From Ruminococcaceae bacterium UBA5423 (GTDB lineage: Bacteria > Bacillota > Clostridia > Oscillospirales > Acutalibacteraceae), in contig DHNF01000134.1 in assembly GCA_002409375.1 (NCBI GenBank), positions 2,966 through 9,764 of the forward strand: a stretch of 6,799 nucleotides of DNA, given 5' to 3'. A program made the position numbers and the translations under genes. Under the pieces are notes generated by a model, which was given only the letters and a program-made list of their open reading frames with translations, had not been told where the DNA came from and ran no database searches. This document shows, in pieces, positions 1 to 5,401 of the stretch (within the stretch, counting starts at the first letter, position 1; each line of letters opens with the position of its first letter).

Positions 1-306
1 TATTGCACGGATGGTTCCGTTAGGGCTTTTCCACATCTTTTTAAGACCATATTCCTCAACGCGCTGTGCATTCGGTGTAATGGTTGCACACTTTACACCA
101 ACACCGTATTTTTTAATCGCATTTGCAGCATCAACAGTAATACCATCATCGGTTTTATCACGGTTTTTTAACCCTAAATCATAATACTCGGTTTTAAGTT
201 CCACAAATGGCATTATTAGCTTATCCTTTATGCTTTGCCATATAATTCGAGTCATTTCGTCGCCGTCCATTTCAACAAGCGGCGTAGTCATTTTAATTTT
301 CTCCAT
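1..306 (-). CDS. icd: NADP-dependent isocitrate dehydrogenase, N-terminal part (runs off the left edge)
   Basis: Oxidative decarboxylation of isocitrate to 2-oxoglutarate in the cytoplasm, supplying the precursor of glutamate. The visible 102 codons read from an ATG at 306-304 toward base 1 without a stop. The sequence matches the homodimeric, eukaryote-like NADP-IDH group, not the E. coli Icd type: [11 protein letters not shown] at residues 13-23, YDLGL at 42-46, [11 protein letters not shown] at 68-78, and [11 protein letters not shown] at 90-100. From memory of human IDH1, the numbering agrees, so K72, T77, R82, S94, N96 and R100 line up with substrate or NADP contacts there. The start is supported by GAGGT six bases upstream of the ATG; Met6 is a less likely alternative. 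The gene is divergent from the membrane acyltransferase gene and has its own promoter. The C-terminal three quarters lie outside the window. Confidence 0.95.
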   Translation of the reverse strand, partial: MEKIKMTTPLVEMDGDEMTRIIWQSIKDKLIMPFVELKTEYYDLGLKNRDKTDDGITVDAANAIKKYGVGVKCATITPNAQRVEEYGLKKMWKSPNGTIRAI

Positions 307-351
307 ACCTTTACCTCGCTTTACCCCAAGTATTGCTTAATTTTCCATGAC

Positions 352-380
352 AGTATAACATTGAAACACCTAAAGTGCAA
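352..380 (-). promoter_or_regulatory. Predicted sigma-A promoter of icd
   Basis: On the minus strand, TTGCAC (380-375) is followed after exactly 17 bases by TATACT (357-352). The -10 is preceded by TG plus one base, making an extended -10. Transcription would begin near 345, about 40 bases before the icd ATG. The -35 matches the consensus only at TTG; the -10 matches five of six positions. Confidence 0.65.
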
Positions 381-399
381 TATTATACTATTCTCCATT

Positions 400-428
400 T
401 TGCATAACAATATTGATTAGGCTATAAT
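400..428 (+). promoter_or_regulatory. Predicted sigma-A promoter of the DUF1624-type membrane protein gene
   Basis: A perfect TATAAT at 423-428 is preceded by TTGCAT at 400-405 with a 17-base spacer. The expected start is near 435, giving a leader of about 30 bases. The -35 is weak (only TTG matches). It stands back to back with the icd promoter; the two -35 elements are 19 bases apart, so one bound protein could affect both. Confidence 0.65.
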
Positions 429-465
429 CTGTATAAAACTGATTCGCTGGGGAAGGACAATGTAT

Positions 466-1233
466 ATGACCGAGAACAATCAACAAAAAAACAGGTCTCG
501 CATCCATTTCATCGACGAAGTGCGGGGTTTTGCAGTTATACTAATGGTTGCATATCACGCATTTTATACCATCGGTTATATATTCGGGCTTGAGCTGGGG
601 CGTTTTCTGTTCATATTTTTTACGCCTGCTGAAGCTTTTTTTGCAGGAGTGTTCATTTTTATTTGCGGCATTTCGTGCCGGCTGTCGAGTAACAACCTCA
701 AACGAGGGGCGCTTCTTTTAATGGTGGCGCTGGCAATTACACTAATTTTAAAAATAGTCTTACCTGACGAAGTAATACTGTTTGGGATATTACACTTTCT
801 TGCCGTTTCTATACTTTTGTTTGTGCTGCTGCGCCCTTTGCTTGACCGTATACATCCCATTGCGGGGATTGTGGTGTGTGCAGCACTGTTGTTGGTTACA
901 TGGTGGGTGCCCGAATATAAAGGCGGTTTTTTCGGTGTTAAAGGTATGTTATCGTGGCCGGTTCCTGACACCTTAAAACAACCGTTGCTGTTTCCGCTGG
1001 GGTTTGGCGATCTCCAAAGTTCTGATTATTTTCCGATATTGCCGTGGATATTTTGTTTTTTGGGCGGCAGTTTTGTTGGAGTATGGGCAGAACACATGCA
1101 GTTTCCTACATGGATGTATCGCAGCCGCGTGCCCTTTTTATCTGTTATCGGTCGTCATGCGCTGATTATTTATATTGTTCATCAACCGGCAATATATGCC
1201 TTGTGTTTTATTATTTCAAAAATAATACAGTAG
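466..1233 (+). CDS. Heparan-alpha-glucosaminide N-acetyltransferase-like membrane protein (DUF1624 family)
   Basis: An integral membrane protein of about 255 residues with roughly seven hydrophobic segments (about 21-41, 54-71, 80-99, 104-123, 131-148, 189-208, 227-250). Family hallmarks of the HGSNAT catalytic-domain group are IDEVRGFAVILMVAYH near the first helix, GILHFLAVS at about 107-115, FPILPW at about 189-194, and GRHALIIYIVHQP at about 229-241 near the C-terminus. In the human lysosomal enzyme a histidine is acetylated by acetyl-CoA; H31 in helix 1 is a candidate counterpart, but this alignment is inferred. Bacterial members have no settled substrate; transfer of an acyl group to a cell-envelope sugar is plausible but unproven. 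Start: GGAAGG at 451-456 is 9 bases before the ATG at 466 but only 3 before the in-frame ATG at 460, so 466 is preferred. It is monocistronic and converges on the DUF1836 gene. An 8-bp AT inverted repeat (1209-1216 with 1220-1227) covers its last codons. Confidence 0.85.
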   Translation: MTENNQQKNRSRIHFIDEVRGFAVILMVAYHAFYTIGYIFGLELGRFLFIFFTPAEAFFAGVFIFICGISCRLSSNNLKRGALLLMVALAITLILKIVLPDEVILFGILHFLAVSILLFVLLRPLLDRIHPIAGIVVCAALLLVTWWVPEYKGGFFGVKGMLSWPVPDTLKQPLLFPLGFGDLQSSDYFPILPWIFCFLGGSFVGVWAEHMQFPTWMYRSRVPFLSVIGRHALIIYIVHQPAIYALCFIISKIIQ

Positions 1234-1247
1234 AAAAAATTAATACA

Positions 1248-1293
1248 TGCATGGTGCCATATTTTGTTATATCACGCGTGATGGCACTATGTG
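1248..1293. terminator. Inverted repeat between convergent genes, possible weak bidirectional terminator
   Basis: Arms 1248-1260 and 1281-1293 can form 13 pairs, including three G-U pairs, with a core of GTGCCAT pairing to ATGGCAC and a 20-base loop. The loop side overlaps a 12-bp perfect palindrome, ATCACGCGTGAT (1271-1282), that offers an alternative fold. There is no U tract on the plus strand. On the minus strand a T-rich stretch (complement of 1234-1240) follows after several bases, so termination of the DUF1836 transcript is more likely than of the membrane-protein transcript. Confidence 0.4.
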
Positions 1294-1315
1294 AATAGGC
1301 ACGCATCAAACGTTA

Positions 1316-1873
1316 TCAGTCCTTTGATTTGTCTTTTTCTTTTTCCACAGGCGGGTTTTCGAGTGAGTTTATAATACTGGCGGCAGCTGTACGGCGTGCA
1401 TTAGCTTCAAGGGCTAGCTTAAGAGCCATACGGTAAAGTGTTTCTCTATCACTGCCGGGGGCATCGGCAATACACGAAGAAGTCTCCGTAATTGCGTCGC
1501 CATGGGCTTTAGCAAATTCAGGATATAGCTCGCTTATGTCAGACAATTCGGTTAGTCCGTTTAATAGAGATGAAATTTCGGGCAGAGAAAGCACCGTCTT
1601 TAATGAGCAAATCATCATCAGCATTGCAAGATGACCGCGTGAATACTTTTTGCGTACCGGTCTGGGCAAAACACCGTCTTTGACATAATTGTTTATCATG
1701 CTGGGAGTCAGCAGCCTTTCTTTATCGGGAGAAAAAGGCTCAAGCTGACGATTCATAAAGGTAAGCACCTGATCCATATATAATTCCAGTTCGGGCAGAC
1801 GCTCCCACGAAGCCGGCTCATATGCTTCGGTCGAGTCAATCCATTGTTTGAGTTTAACCGATGATTCATCCAT
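1316..1873 (-). CDS. DUF1836 family protein with MerR-like helix-turn-helix
   Basis: A cytoplasmic protein of 185 residues, typical for DUF1836. The central part, about residues 54-105, resembles the MerR winged-helix fold: LLTPSMINNYVKDGVLPRP is the probable recognition helix and turn, followed by RKKYSRGHLAMLMMICSLK. DNA binding is therefore likely, but no target or ligand is established for this family. The N-terminus (1-53) is acidic and amphipathic. Residues 145-170 form an alanine-rich helix, and the end is a short charged tail rich in Lys, Glu and Asp. The start at 1873 has AAGGCGG about 8 bases upstream on the minus strand. A TATACT-like box (complement of 1892-1897) lies too close to the SD to be a convincing promoter. 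The gene is transcribed away from the aro operon across a shared intergenic region of about 520 bases, which makes a regulatory link possible but unproven. Confidence 0.85.
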   Translation of the reverse strand: MDESSVKLKQWIDSTEAYEPASWERLPELELYMDQVLTFMNRQLEPFSPDKERLLTPSMINNYVKDGVLPRPVRKKYSRGHLAMLMMICSLKTVLSLPEISSLLNGLTELSDISELYPEFAKAHGDAITETSSCIADAPGSDRETLYRMALKLALEANARRTAAASIINSLENPPVEKEKDKSKD

Positions 1874-2109
1874 TAACGGTTCCGCCTTTCAAGTATAATA
1901 CAAATACCAACTTAAAGCTTAATAATTTTTTGCGCCGGACTTGCGTTTCCTCCTTGCCCTACACAAAAAAATCCTCGGAAATTTTTAGTCGGATATCAGT
2001 ATAAAAGGTTTTATGCACAGAGTATAACATACGTAAAAACTACATTCAAGCCGAAACCATATAGACTATATTGTATTATTTAGCATATTACATTGTATCA
2101 CAAACCAGG
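1874..2109. other. AT-rich intergenic region with no gene found
   Basis: No ORF with a ribosome binding site is visible on either strand. The longest AUG-initiated minus-strand reading frame is 23 codons, near 1957-2030, and lacks a Shine-Dalgarno. An orphan AAGGAGG on the minus strand (complement of 1950-1956) has no start codon at a usable distance. A small perfect inverted repeat ATATAG-A-CTATAT lies at 2059-2071. The minus-strand promoter of the DUF1836 gene must lie here, but no good -35/-10 pair was found. Confidence 0.6.
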
Positions 2110-2131
2110 TTTTACACTTTAAATTGTAAAA
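2110..2131. promoter_or_regulatory. 22-bp near-perfect palindrome, candidate operator upstream of the aro promoter
   Basis: Half-sites TTTTACA (2110-2116) and TGTAAAA (2125-2131) are exact reverse complements, and the central TTTAAA (2118-2123) is also self-complementary. Ten of eleven base pairs about the centre are symmetric; only 2117/2124 break it. It ends 13 bases before the -35 of the aro promoter, a position suited to an activator or a repressor. It is not a TyrR box, which has the half-sites in the opposite order. AT-rich sequence makes chance palindromes more likely. The cognate protein is unknown. Confidence 0.4.
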
Positions 2132-2144
2132 TTTATTTAAAGTA

Positions 2145-2174
2145 TTGACAAGGGCGATTGATATAGAGTATTAT
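2145..2174 (+). promoter_or_regulatory. Promoter of the aro operon (leader transcript)
   Basis: A perfect -35 TTGACA (2145-2150) is separated by 18 bases from the -10 TATTAT (2169-2174). Transcription would start near 2181, about 20 bases before the leader peptide ATG and about 215 bases before aroF. It is the best promoter match in the window and the only good one seen upstream of the five aro genes. Confidence 0.8.
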
Positions 2175-2201
2175 GAATAAAACTTTTGTTTGGAGTGCGA
2201 C

Positions 2202-2309
2202 ATGAACAATAAAACAACAACCAAAATATATAATCGATTTACGGGCTCTTTCGATTTTATTTTTCGGGAGTTTTATTGCCATGCCGCTTTTGCCGCACAA
2301 GAAGTTTAG
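2202..2309 (+). CDS. Phe-rich leader peptide of the aro operon (35 aa)
   Basis: A short ORF between a strong promoter and a terminator, preceded by TGGAG at 2191-2195 with a 6-base spacing to ATG 2202, and ending with TAG at 2307-2309. It has six Phe codons (residues 13, 17, 19, 21, 24, 30) and Tyr at 10 and 25, with a dense stretch SFDFIFREFY at 16-25. The first eight residues are polar and Asn/Thr/Lys rich. There is no Trp codon. Six Phe in 35 residues is far above ordinary content and matches the end-product logic of the downstream genes. The product is expected to act by its translation, not as a protein. It resembles no protein domain I recognise; an ordinary small protein cannot be excluded, but its overlap with an RNA stem argues for a leader role. 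Confidence 0.8.
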   Translation: MNNKTTTKIYNRFTGSFDFIFREFYCHAAFAAQEV

Positions 2310-2334
2310 CAGCCGTAAACCGATTGTATAATTA

Positions 2335-2367
2335 GGCGGAGCTCATGGTATGAGCTCCGCCTTTTTT
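2335..2367 (+). terminator. Intrinsic terminator (attenuator) ahead of aroF
   Basis: A perfect 12-bp stem, GGCGGAGCTCAT (2335-2346) with ATGAGCTCCGCC (2350-2361), has a GGT loop and is followed by six T residues (2362-2367). It sits 29 bases before the aroF start and 25 bases after the leader stop codon. Since only the leader ORF precedes it, it would stop transcripts before the operon unless an alternative fold takes its left arm. On the minus strand no T-run follows, so it works in one direction. Confidence 0.93.
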
Positions 2368-2396
2368 GATATTTAATTTATTGGAGGTCGGGATAA

Positions 2397-3440
2397 ATGA
2401 TTATTGTGCTAAAGCATGGCACAACGCGTGACAGGGCAGTTGAGTTTTCTAAATGGATCGAAAGTTCAAACGATGTTAAGGTAAATGCTTGGTACGGTAA
2501 ACATTCGATTGTACTCGGGCTTTTGGGCGATACAGCCGCGGTTGATATAGAACTTATCGGGGCACAAAAGATTGTAGAGAGTGTAAAACGGATACAAGAA
2601 CCATATAAAAAGGCTAACCGCAAATTTCATCCCGGCGATACAGTAATTGATTTGGGTGGCGGCTCGGTAATAGGTGGTGGCAAGCTTGGTATTATTGCCG
2701 GTCCGTGTTCTGTTGAAAGCAAAGAGCAGATTGCGGGTGTGGCACAGCAGGTTAAGGAATCGGGCGCGGCGTTTTTACGCGGCGGGGCGTTCAAGCCACG
2801 CACTTCTCCCTATTCTTTTCAGGGACTGCGAGCCGACGGTCTTGACATGCTGCGGCAGGCACGCACAAAAACAGGATTACCAATTGTAACCGAGATTATG
2901 TCCCCCGGGCATCTGGATCTGTTCCGAGATGTTGATATAATCCAAGTTGGCGCGCGCAATATGCAAAATTTTGAGTTGTTAAAGGAACTGGGCAAAATGA
3001 ATAAGCCGGTATTGCTTAAACGCGGCCTTGCAAATACCATTGAAGAGCTGCTTATGAGTGCTGAATATATTATGGCTGCAGGCAATGAACGGGTTATTCT
3101 TTGCGAACGCGGCATTCGCACCTTTGAAACCATGACTCGGAACACTTTGGATATATCCGCAATCCCCTTGCTGAAAAACCTGTCGCATTTGCCCGTTGTT
3201 GTTGACCCGTCACACGCATCGGGTATCAGCCAGTTGGTGGAGCCCCTCGCCCTGGCGGCGGTTGCTGCCGGTGCAGACGGATTGATTATCGAGGTTCATA
3301 ACGATCCACCCCATGCTTTATCTGATGGTGCACAATCACTCACGCCCATGCAATTTGGCGCGCTCGTTAAGCGCATACATGAAATTGCCAAATTGTTTGG
3401 TAAAGAGGTCGCTCAACGCACCCTTAATACTAATATCTGA
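2397..3440 (+). CDS. aroF: 3-deoxy-7-phosphoheptulonate (DAHP) synthase, type I beta, with N-terminal regulatory domain
   Basis: Condenses phosphoenolpyruvate and erythrose 4-phosphate to DAHP, the first committed step of aromatic synthesis, in the cytoplasm. The 347 residues have the layout of the Thermotoga/Bacillus-type enzymes. Residues 1-70 form a ferredoxin-like domain that in Thermotoga maritima binds Tyr/Phe for feedback inhibition, then a linker, then the TIM-barrel from about 95. Motifs are IAGPCSVES (100-108), LRGGAFKPRTSPYSFQGL (127-144), LLKRGL (206-211), CERGIRTFE (236-244) and VVVDPSHASG (267-276). Metal ligands by family pattern are C104, H273, E299 and D310; PEP/E4P contacts include K133 and R135 of the KPR motif. 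The start at 2397 has GGAGG at 2383-2387, 9 bases upstream. First gene of the operon, right behind the attenuator, so it should be controlled both by aminoacyl-tRNA supply and by allostery. In B. subtilis the equivalent gene is called aroA. Confidence 0.96.
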   Translation: MIIVLKHGTTRDRAVEFSKWIESSNDVKVNAWYGKHSIVLGLLGDTAAVDIELIGAQKIVESVKRIQEPYKKANRKFHPGDTVIDLGGGSVIGGGKLGIIAGPCSVESKEQIAGVAQQVKESGAAFLRGGAFKPRTSPYSFQGLRADGLDMLRQARTKTGLPIVTEIMSPGHLDLFRDVDIIQVGARNMQNFELLKELGKMNKPVLLKRGLANTIEELLMSAEYIMAAGNERVILCERGIRTFETMTRNTLDISAIPLLKNLSHLPVVVDPSHASGISQLVEPLALAAVAAGADGLIIEVHNDPPHALSDGAQSLTPMQFGALVKRIHEIAKLFGKEVAQRTLNTNI

Positions 3441-3488
3441 TTAAAACATTGATAAATTACCGAGCGTTTGTTGAAAGGAAAATGACCT

Positions 3489-4322
3489 ATGGCAACAAAA
3501 ATTGGAATTGTCGGTATGGGACTAATCGGGGGATCGCTGGGGTTAGCATTAAAGCAGCGTACAAACCATACTGTAATCGGGATTGATTGTGACAGTGCGG
3601 TTATTGACGCAGTCCTGTCCTCGGGCGCAGCCGATAAAACAGGTGTCCAACATCTTAACCAAGCGGATTTGGTTATAATCGCGCTTTCACCCGATGCTAC
3701 TGTTGATTTTTTAAATGAAAATGCAGCCAATCTTCGACCGGGCACAATTGTAACAGATGTATGCGGTGTCAAGCGGCAGATCATGAAACACTGTGTGCCT
3801 CTTTGCTGGGAACGGGGATTGCATTTTGTTGGCGGGCATCCGATGGCGGGACGAGAGCGCAGTGGGTTCGCAAACGCAGATGCCTGCCTGTTTGAGGGTG
3901 CATATTATATTTTTACCCCGCCAAAAGGCACGCCCGAGCATGTTGTAAATTTGTTAAAGCAGGTAGCAATGCAAATCGGCTGCACAGGTGTTACGGTGAC
4001 AACTCCCGAACATCACGACAAAATGATAGCGTTTACATCGCAGCTTCCGCATGTTCTTGCAGGTGCATATGTAAAATCACCAAATTGCCCCGAACATTCC
4101 GGATTTTCTGCCGGCAGCTATCGTGATGTTTCTCGCGTTGCAACCGTGGACGAAACGCTTTGGTCACAGCTTTTTTTGCTGAACAAAGACAATCTTTGTT
4201 TTGAAATTGACAATTTAATTTCTAACTTAAAGCAATATCGTGATGCCGTTGATGCGGGAAACACACAGCTTATCGCTGAGATTTTGAGTGATGGTCGTGG
4301 GCGAAAGGAGAATTTCGGATGA
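3489..4322 (+). CDS. tyrA: Prephenate dehydrogenase, short form without ACT domain
   Basis: Oxidative decarboxylation of prephenate to 4-hydroxyphenylpyruvate, the tyrosine branch, using NAD(P). Residues 4-20 are a Rossmann start, IGIVGMGLIGGSLGLAL, with the glycine-rich GxGxxG. Asp33 at the end of the second strand (GIDCD) suggests NAD preference. The catalytic region has GGHPMAGRERSGF (115-127) and SQLPHVLAGAY (184-194); H117 and H188 fit the histidines that act in substrate binding and hydride transfer in known TyrA proteins. FSAGSYRDVSRVA (206-218) is a family signature. At 277 residues the protein ends after the helical dimerisation domain and lacks the C-terminal ACT domain of B. subtilis TyrA, so direct tyrosine feedback is less certain. 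The start has AAAGGA at 3474-3479, 9 bases upstream; an ATG at 3482 is out of frame. The 48-base gap from aroF holds no terminator, and the stop overlaps the aroB start (ATGA). Confidence 0.94.
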   Translation: MATKIGIVGMGLIGGSLGLALKQRTNHTVIGIDCDSAVIDAVLSSGAADKTGVQHLNQADLVIIALSPDATVDFLNENAANLRPGTIVTDVCGVKRQIMKHCVPLCWERGLHFVGGHPMAGRERSGFANADACLFEGAYYIFTPPKGTPEHVVNLLKQVAMQIGCTGVTVTTPEHHDKMIAFTSQLPHVLAGAYVKSPNCPEHSGFSAGSYRDVSRVATVDETLWSQLFLLNKDNLCFEIDNLISNLKQYRDAVDAGNTQLIAEILSDGRGRKENFG

Positions 4323-5401
4323 CAAAGATTACGGTAAATACTAAAAGACCATATTCAATCATTGTGGGGGACGATCTGCTTAAGCGAGCGGGCATTTTTT
4401 GCAAAGAGATAAACAAAGGTTATCGGGCACTCGTTATTACGGATTCTAATGTTGCACCACTGTATGCCAACACTGTTATCTGTGCACTTGAACAGTCGGG
4501 TTACAAAACCGGGATTTTTGTTTTTGATGCGGGAGAACAAAGCAAACGGATTGAGACAGTTATAAAAATATACGAGTCTTTATCGCGTAACGGCTTGACA
4601 CGGGGTGATTTACTGATAGCGCTTGGTGGAGGTGTTACCGGCGACATTGCAGGGTTTGCTGCCGCAACCTGGCTTCGCGGCATAGATTTTGTCCAGATAC
4701 CCACAACATTGCTTGCACAGGTAGATTCATCCGTCGGGGGCAAAACCGGCGTGGATATACCTCAGGGAAAAAATCTTATTGGTGCATTTTGGCAGCCGTC
4801 ACTTGTCATTACCGATACCGACACATTGTCATCATTGCCCGACGATGTTTTTAAGTCAGGTCTTGCAGAGGTAATCAAAACTGCGGCAATAAAAGATAAG
4901 AAATTGTTTTCAATACTCGAAAACACAAATGAGTTTGATGTTTTGCAAAGGGAGCATATTATTGCACATTGTATTGATATAAAACGCGGTGTGGTTGAAA
5001 GGGACGAACACGAAAAGGGAGAGCGCAAGCTATTAAATTTCGGACATACCCTTGGACATGCATTGGAAAAATATTATGATTATTCGGTTTTATCCCACGG
5101 ATATGCCGTTTCTATTGGTATGTCAGTGATAACCGAAGCAGCTGAACGGTGCGGGCTTACCGAAAATCAAACGGCAGACCGGCTTATATCTTTGTTAAAA
5201 AAGTTTGGACTGCCGACATGGGATTCAGCACCCTTAAAAGACTATTTGCAATATACTGCCGTAGATAAAAAGCGCAAGGGCGAAAACATAGATGTAGTGC
5301 TTTTGAAAAAAATCGGCGAGGCTTATGTAAAATCCGTTCCTATAAATCAGCTTGAGACATTTTTAACGCCTAAAGGAGTGGCAATAGATGAGCAGCATTA
5401 A
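4319..5401 (+). CDS. aroB: 3-dehydroquinate synthase
   Basis: Converts DAHP to 3-dehydroquinate with bound NAD and a divalent metal, the second shikimate step. The 360-residue length is normal. The NAD-binding N-terminal half has GDLLIALGGGVTGDIAGFAA (96-115) and IPTTLLAQVDSSVGGKTGVD (127-146), and then KNLIGAFWQP (151-160). Metal ligands by family pattern are E184 (in GLAEVIK), H243 (in NFGHTLGHALE, 240-250) and H260 (in LSHGYAVSIGM). Catalytic lysines K142 and K187 and R120 fit known enzymes. The ATG overlaps the tyrA stop by four bases, and AAAGGAG lies 8 bases upstream, so translation is probably coupled. The C-terminus runs 14 bases into aroA. Nothing is truncated or unusual. Confidence 0.96.
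   Translation: MTKITVNTKRPYSIIVGDDLLKRAGIFCKEINKGYRALVITDSNVAPLYANTVICALEQSGYKTGIFVFDAGEQSKRIETVIKIYESLSRNGLTRGDLLIALGGGVTGDIAGFAAATWLRGIDFVQIPTTLLAQVDSSVGGKTGVDIPQGKNLIGAFWQPSLVITDTDTLSSLPDDVFKSGLAEVIKTAAIKDKKLFSILENTNEFDVLQREHIIAHCIDIKRGVVERDEHEKGERKLLNFGHTLGHALEKYYDYSVLSHGYAVSIGMSVITEAAERCGLTENQTADRLISLLKKFGLPTWDSAPLKDYLQYTAVDKKRKGENIDVVLLKKIGEAYVKSVPINQLETFLTPKGVAIDEQH

Larger units (their letters stand above)
2181..2367 (+). promoter_or_regulatory. Predicted Phe/Tyr-responsive ribosome-mediated transcription attenuator
   Basis: Four segments can be drawn as in the trp or pheA leaders. Segment 1 (2227-2247) lies inside the leader ORF, covering codons 9-16. Segment 2 (2311-2330) lies just past its stop codon. 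They pair in 19 positions: ten in a row (2227-2236 with 2321-2330, one G-U), one A-C mismatch, six in a row (2238-2243 with 2314-2319), a bulged G2244, then three more (2245-2247 with 2311-2313). Segments 3 and 4 form the terminator (2335-2346 and 2350-2361). Candidate antiterminators are 2308-2316 with 2336-2343 (seven pairs around a small internal loop), or 2278-2289 with 2334-2349 (five plus six pairs). Inferred logic: a ribosome stalled at uncharged Phe codons 13-17 covers segment 1, frees segment 2 and allows antitermination. A ribosome reaching the stop codon covers 2308-2316 and permits termination. With no translation, segments 1 and 2 pair and termination also results. Pairings were made by hand. 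Confidence 0.75.

Noticed and set aside
235..420. 61-codon plus-strand ORF opposite the icd start
   Set aside because: It overlaps the antisense of icd and its promoter, has no SD, and its composition is a frame shadow.
1950..1956. Strong minus-strand Shine-Dalgarno (AAGGAGG)
   Set aside because: No ATG, GTG or TTG start codon follows at a usable distance.
1970..2000. Minus-strand hairpin followed by seven T residues
   Set aside because: The stem has only four good pairs (ATCC/GGAT) across a long loop, too weak for a terminator.
1957..2030. 23-codon minus-strand ORF in the intergenic region
   Set aside because: It has no ribosome binding site, no composition signal, and no promoter or structure linked to it.
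2110..2131. TyrR box
   Set aside because: TyrR boxes read TGTAAA-N6-TTTACA; here the half-sites are in the opposite order and 8 bases apart.
2181..2396. T-box riboswitch for Phe or Tyr ahead of aroF
   Set aside because: The conserved T-box sequence (AGGGTGGNACCGCG type) and a specifier-loop architecture are not visible, and the leader is short; the Phe-rich ORF explains the terminator better.
3441..3488. Terminator or internal promoter between aroF and tyrA
   Set aside because: The 48-base gap holds neither a stable hairpin with a U tract nor a convincing -35/-10 pair.
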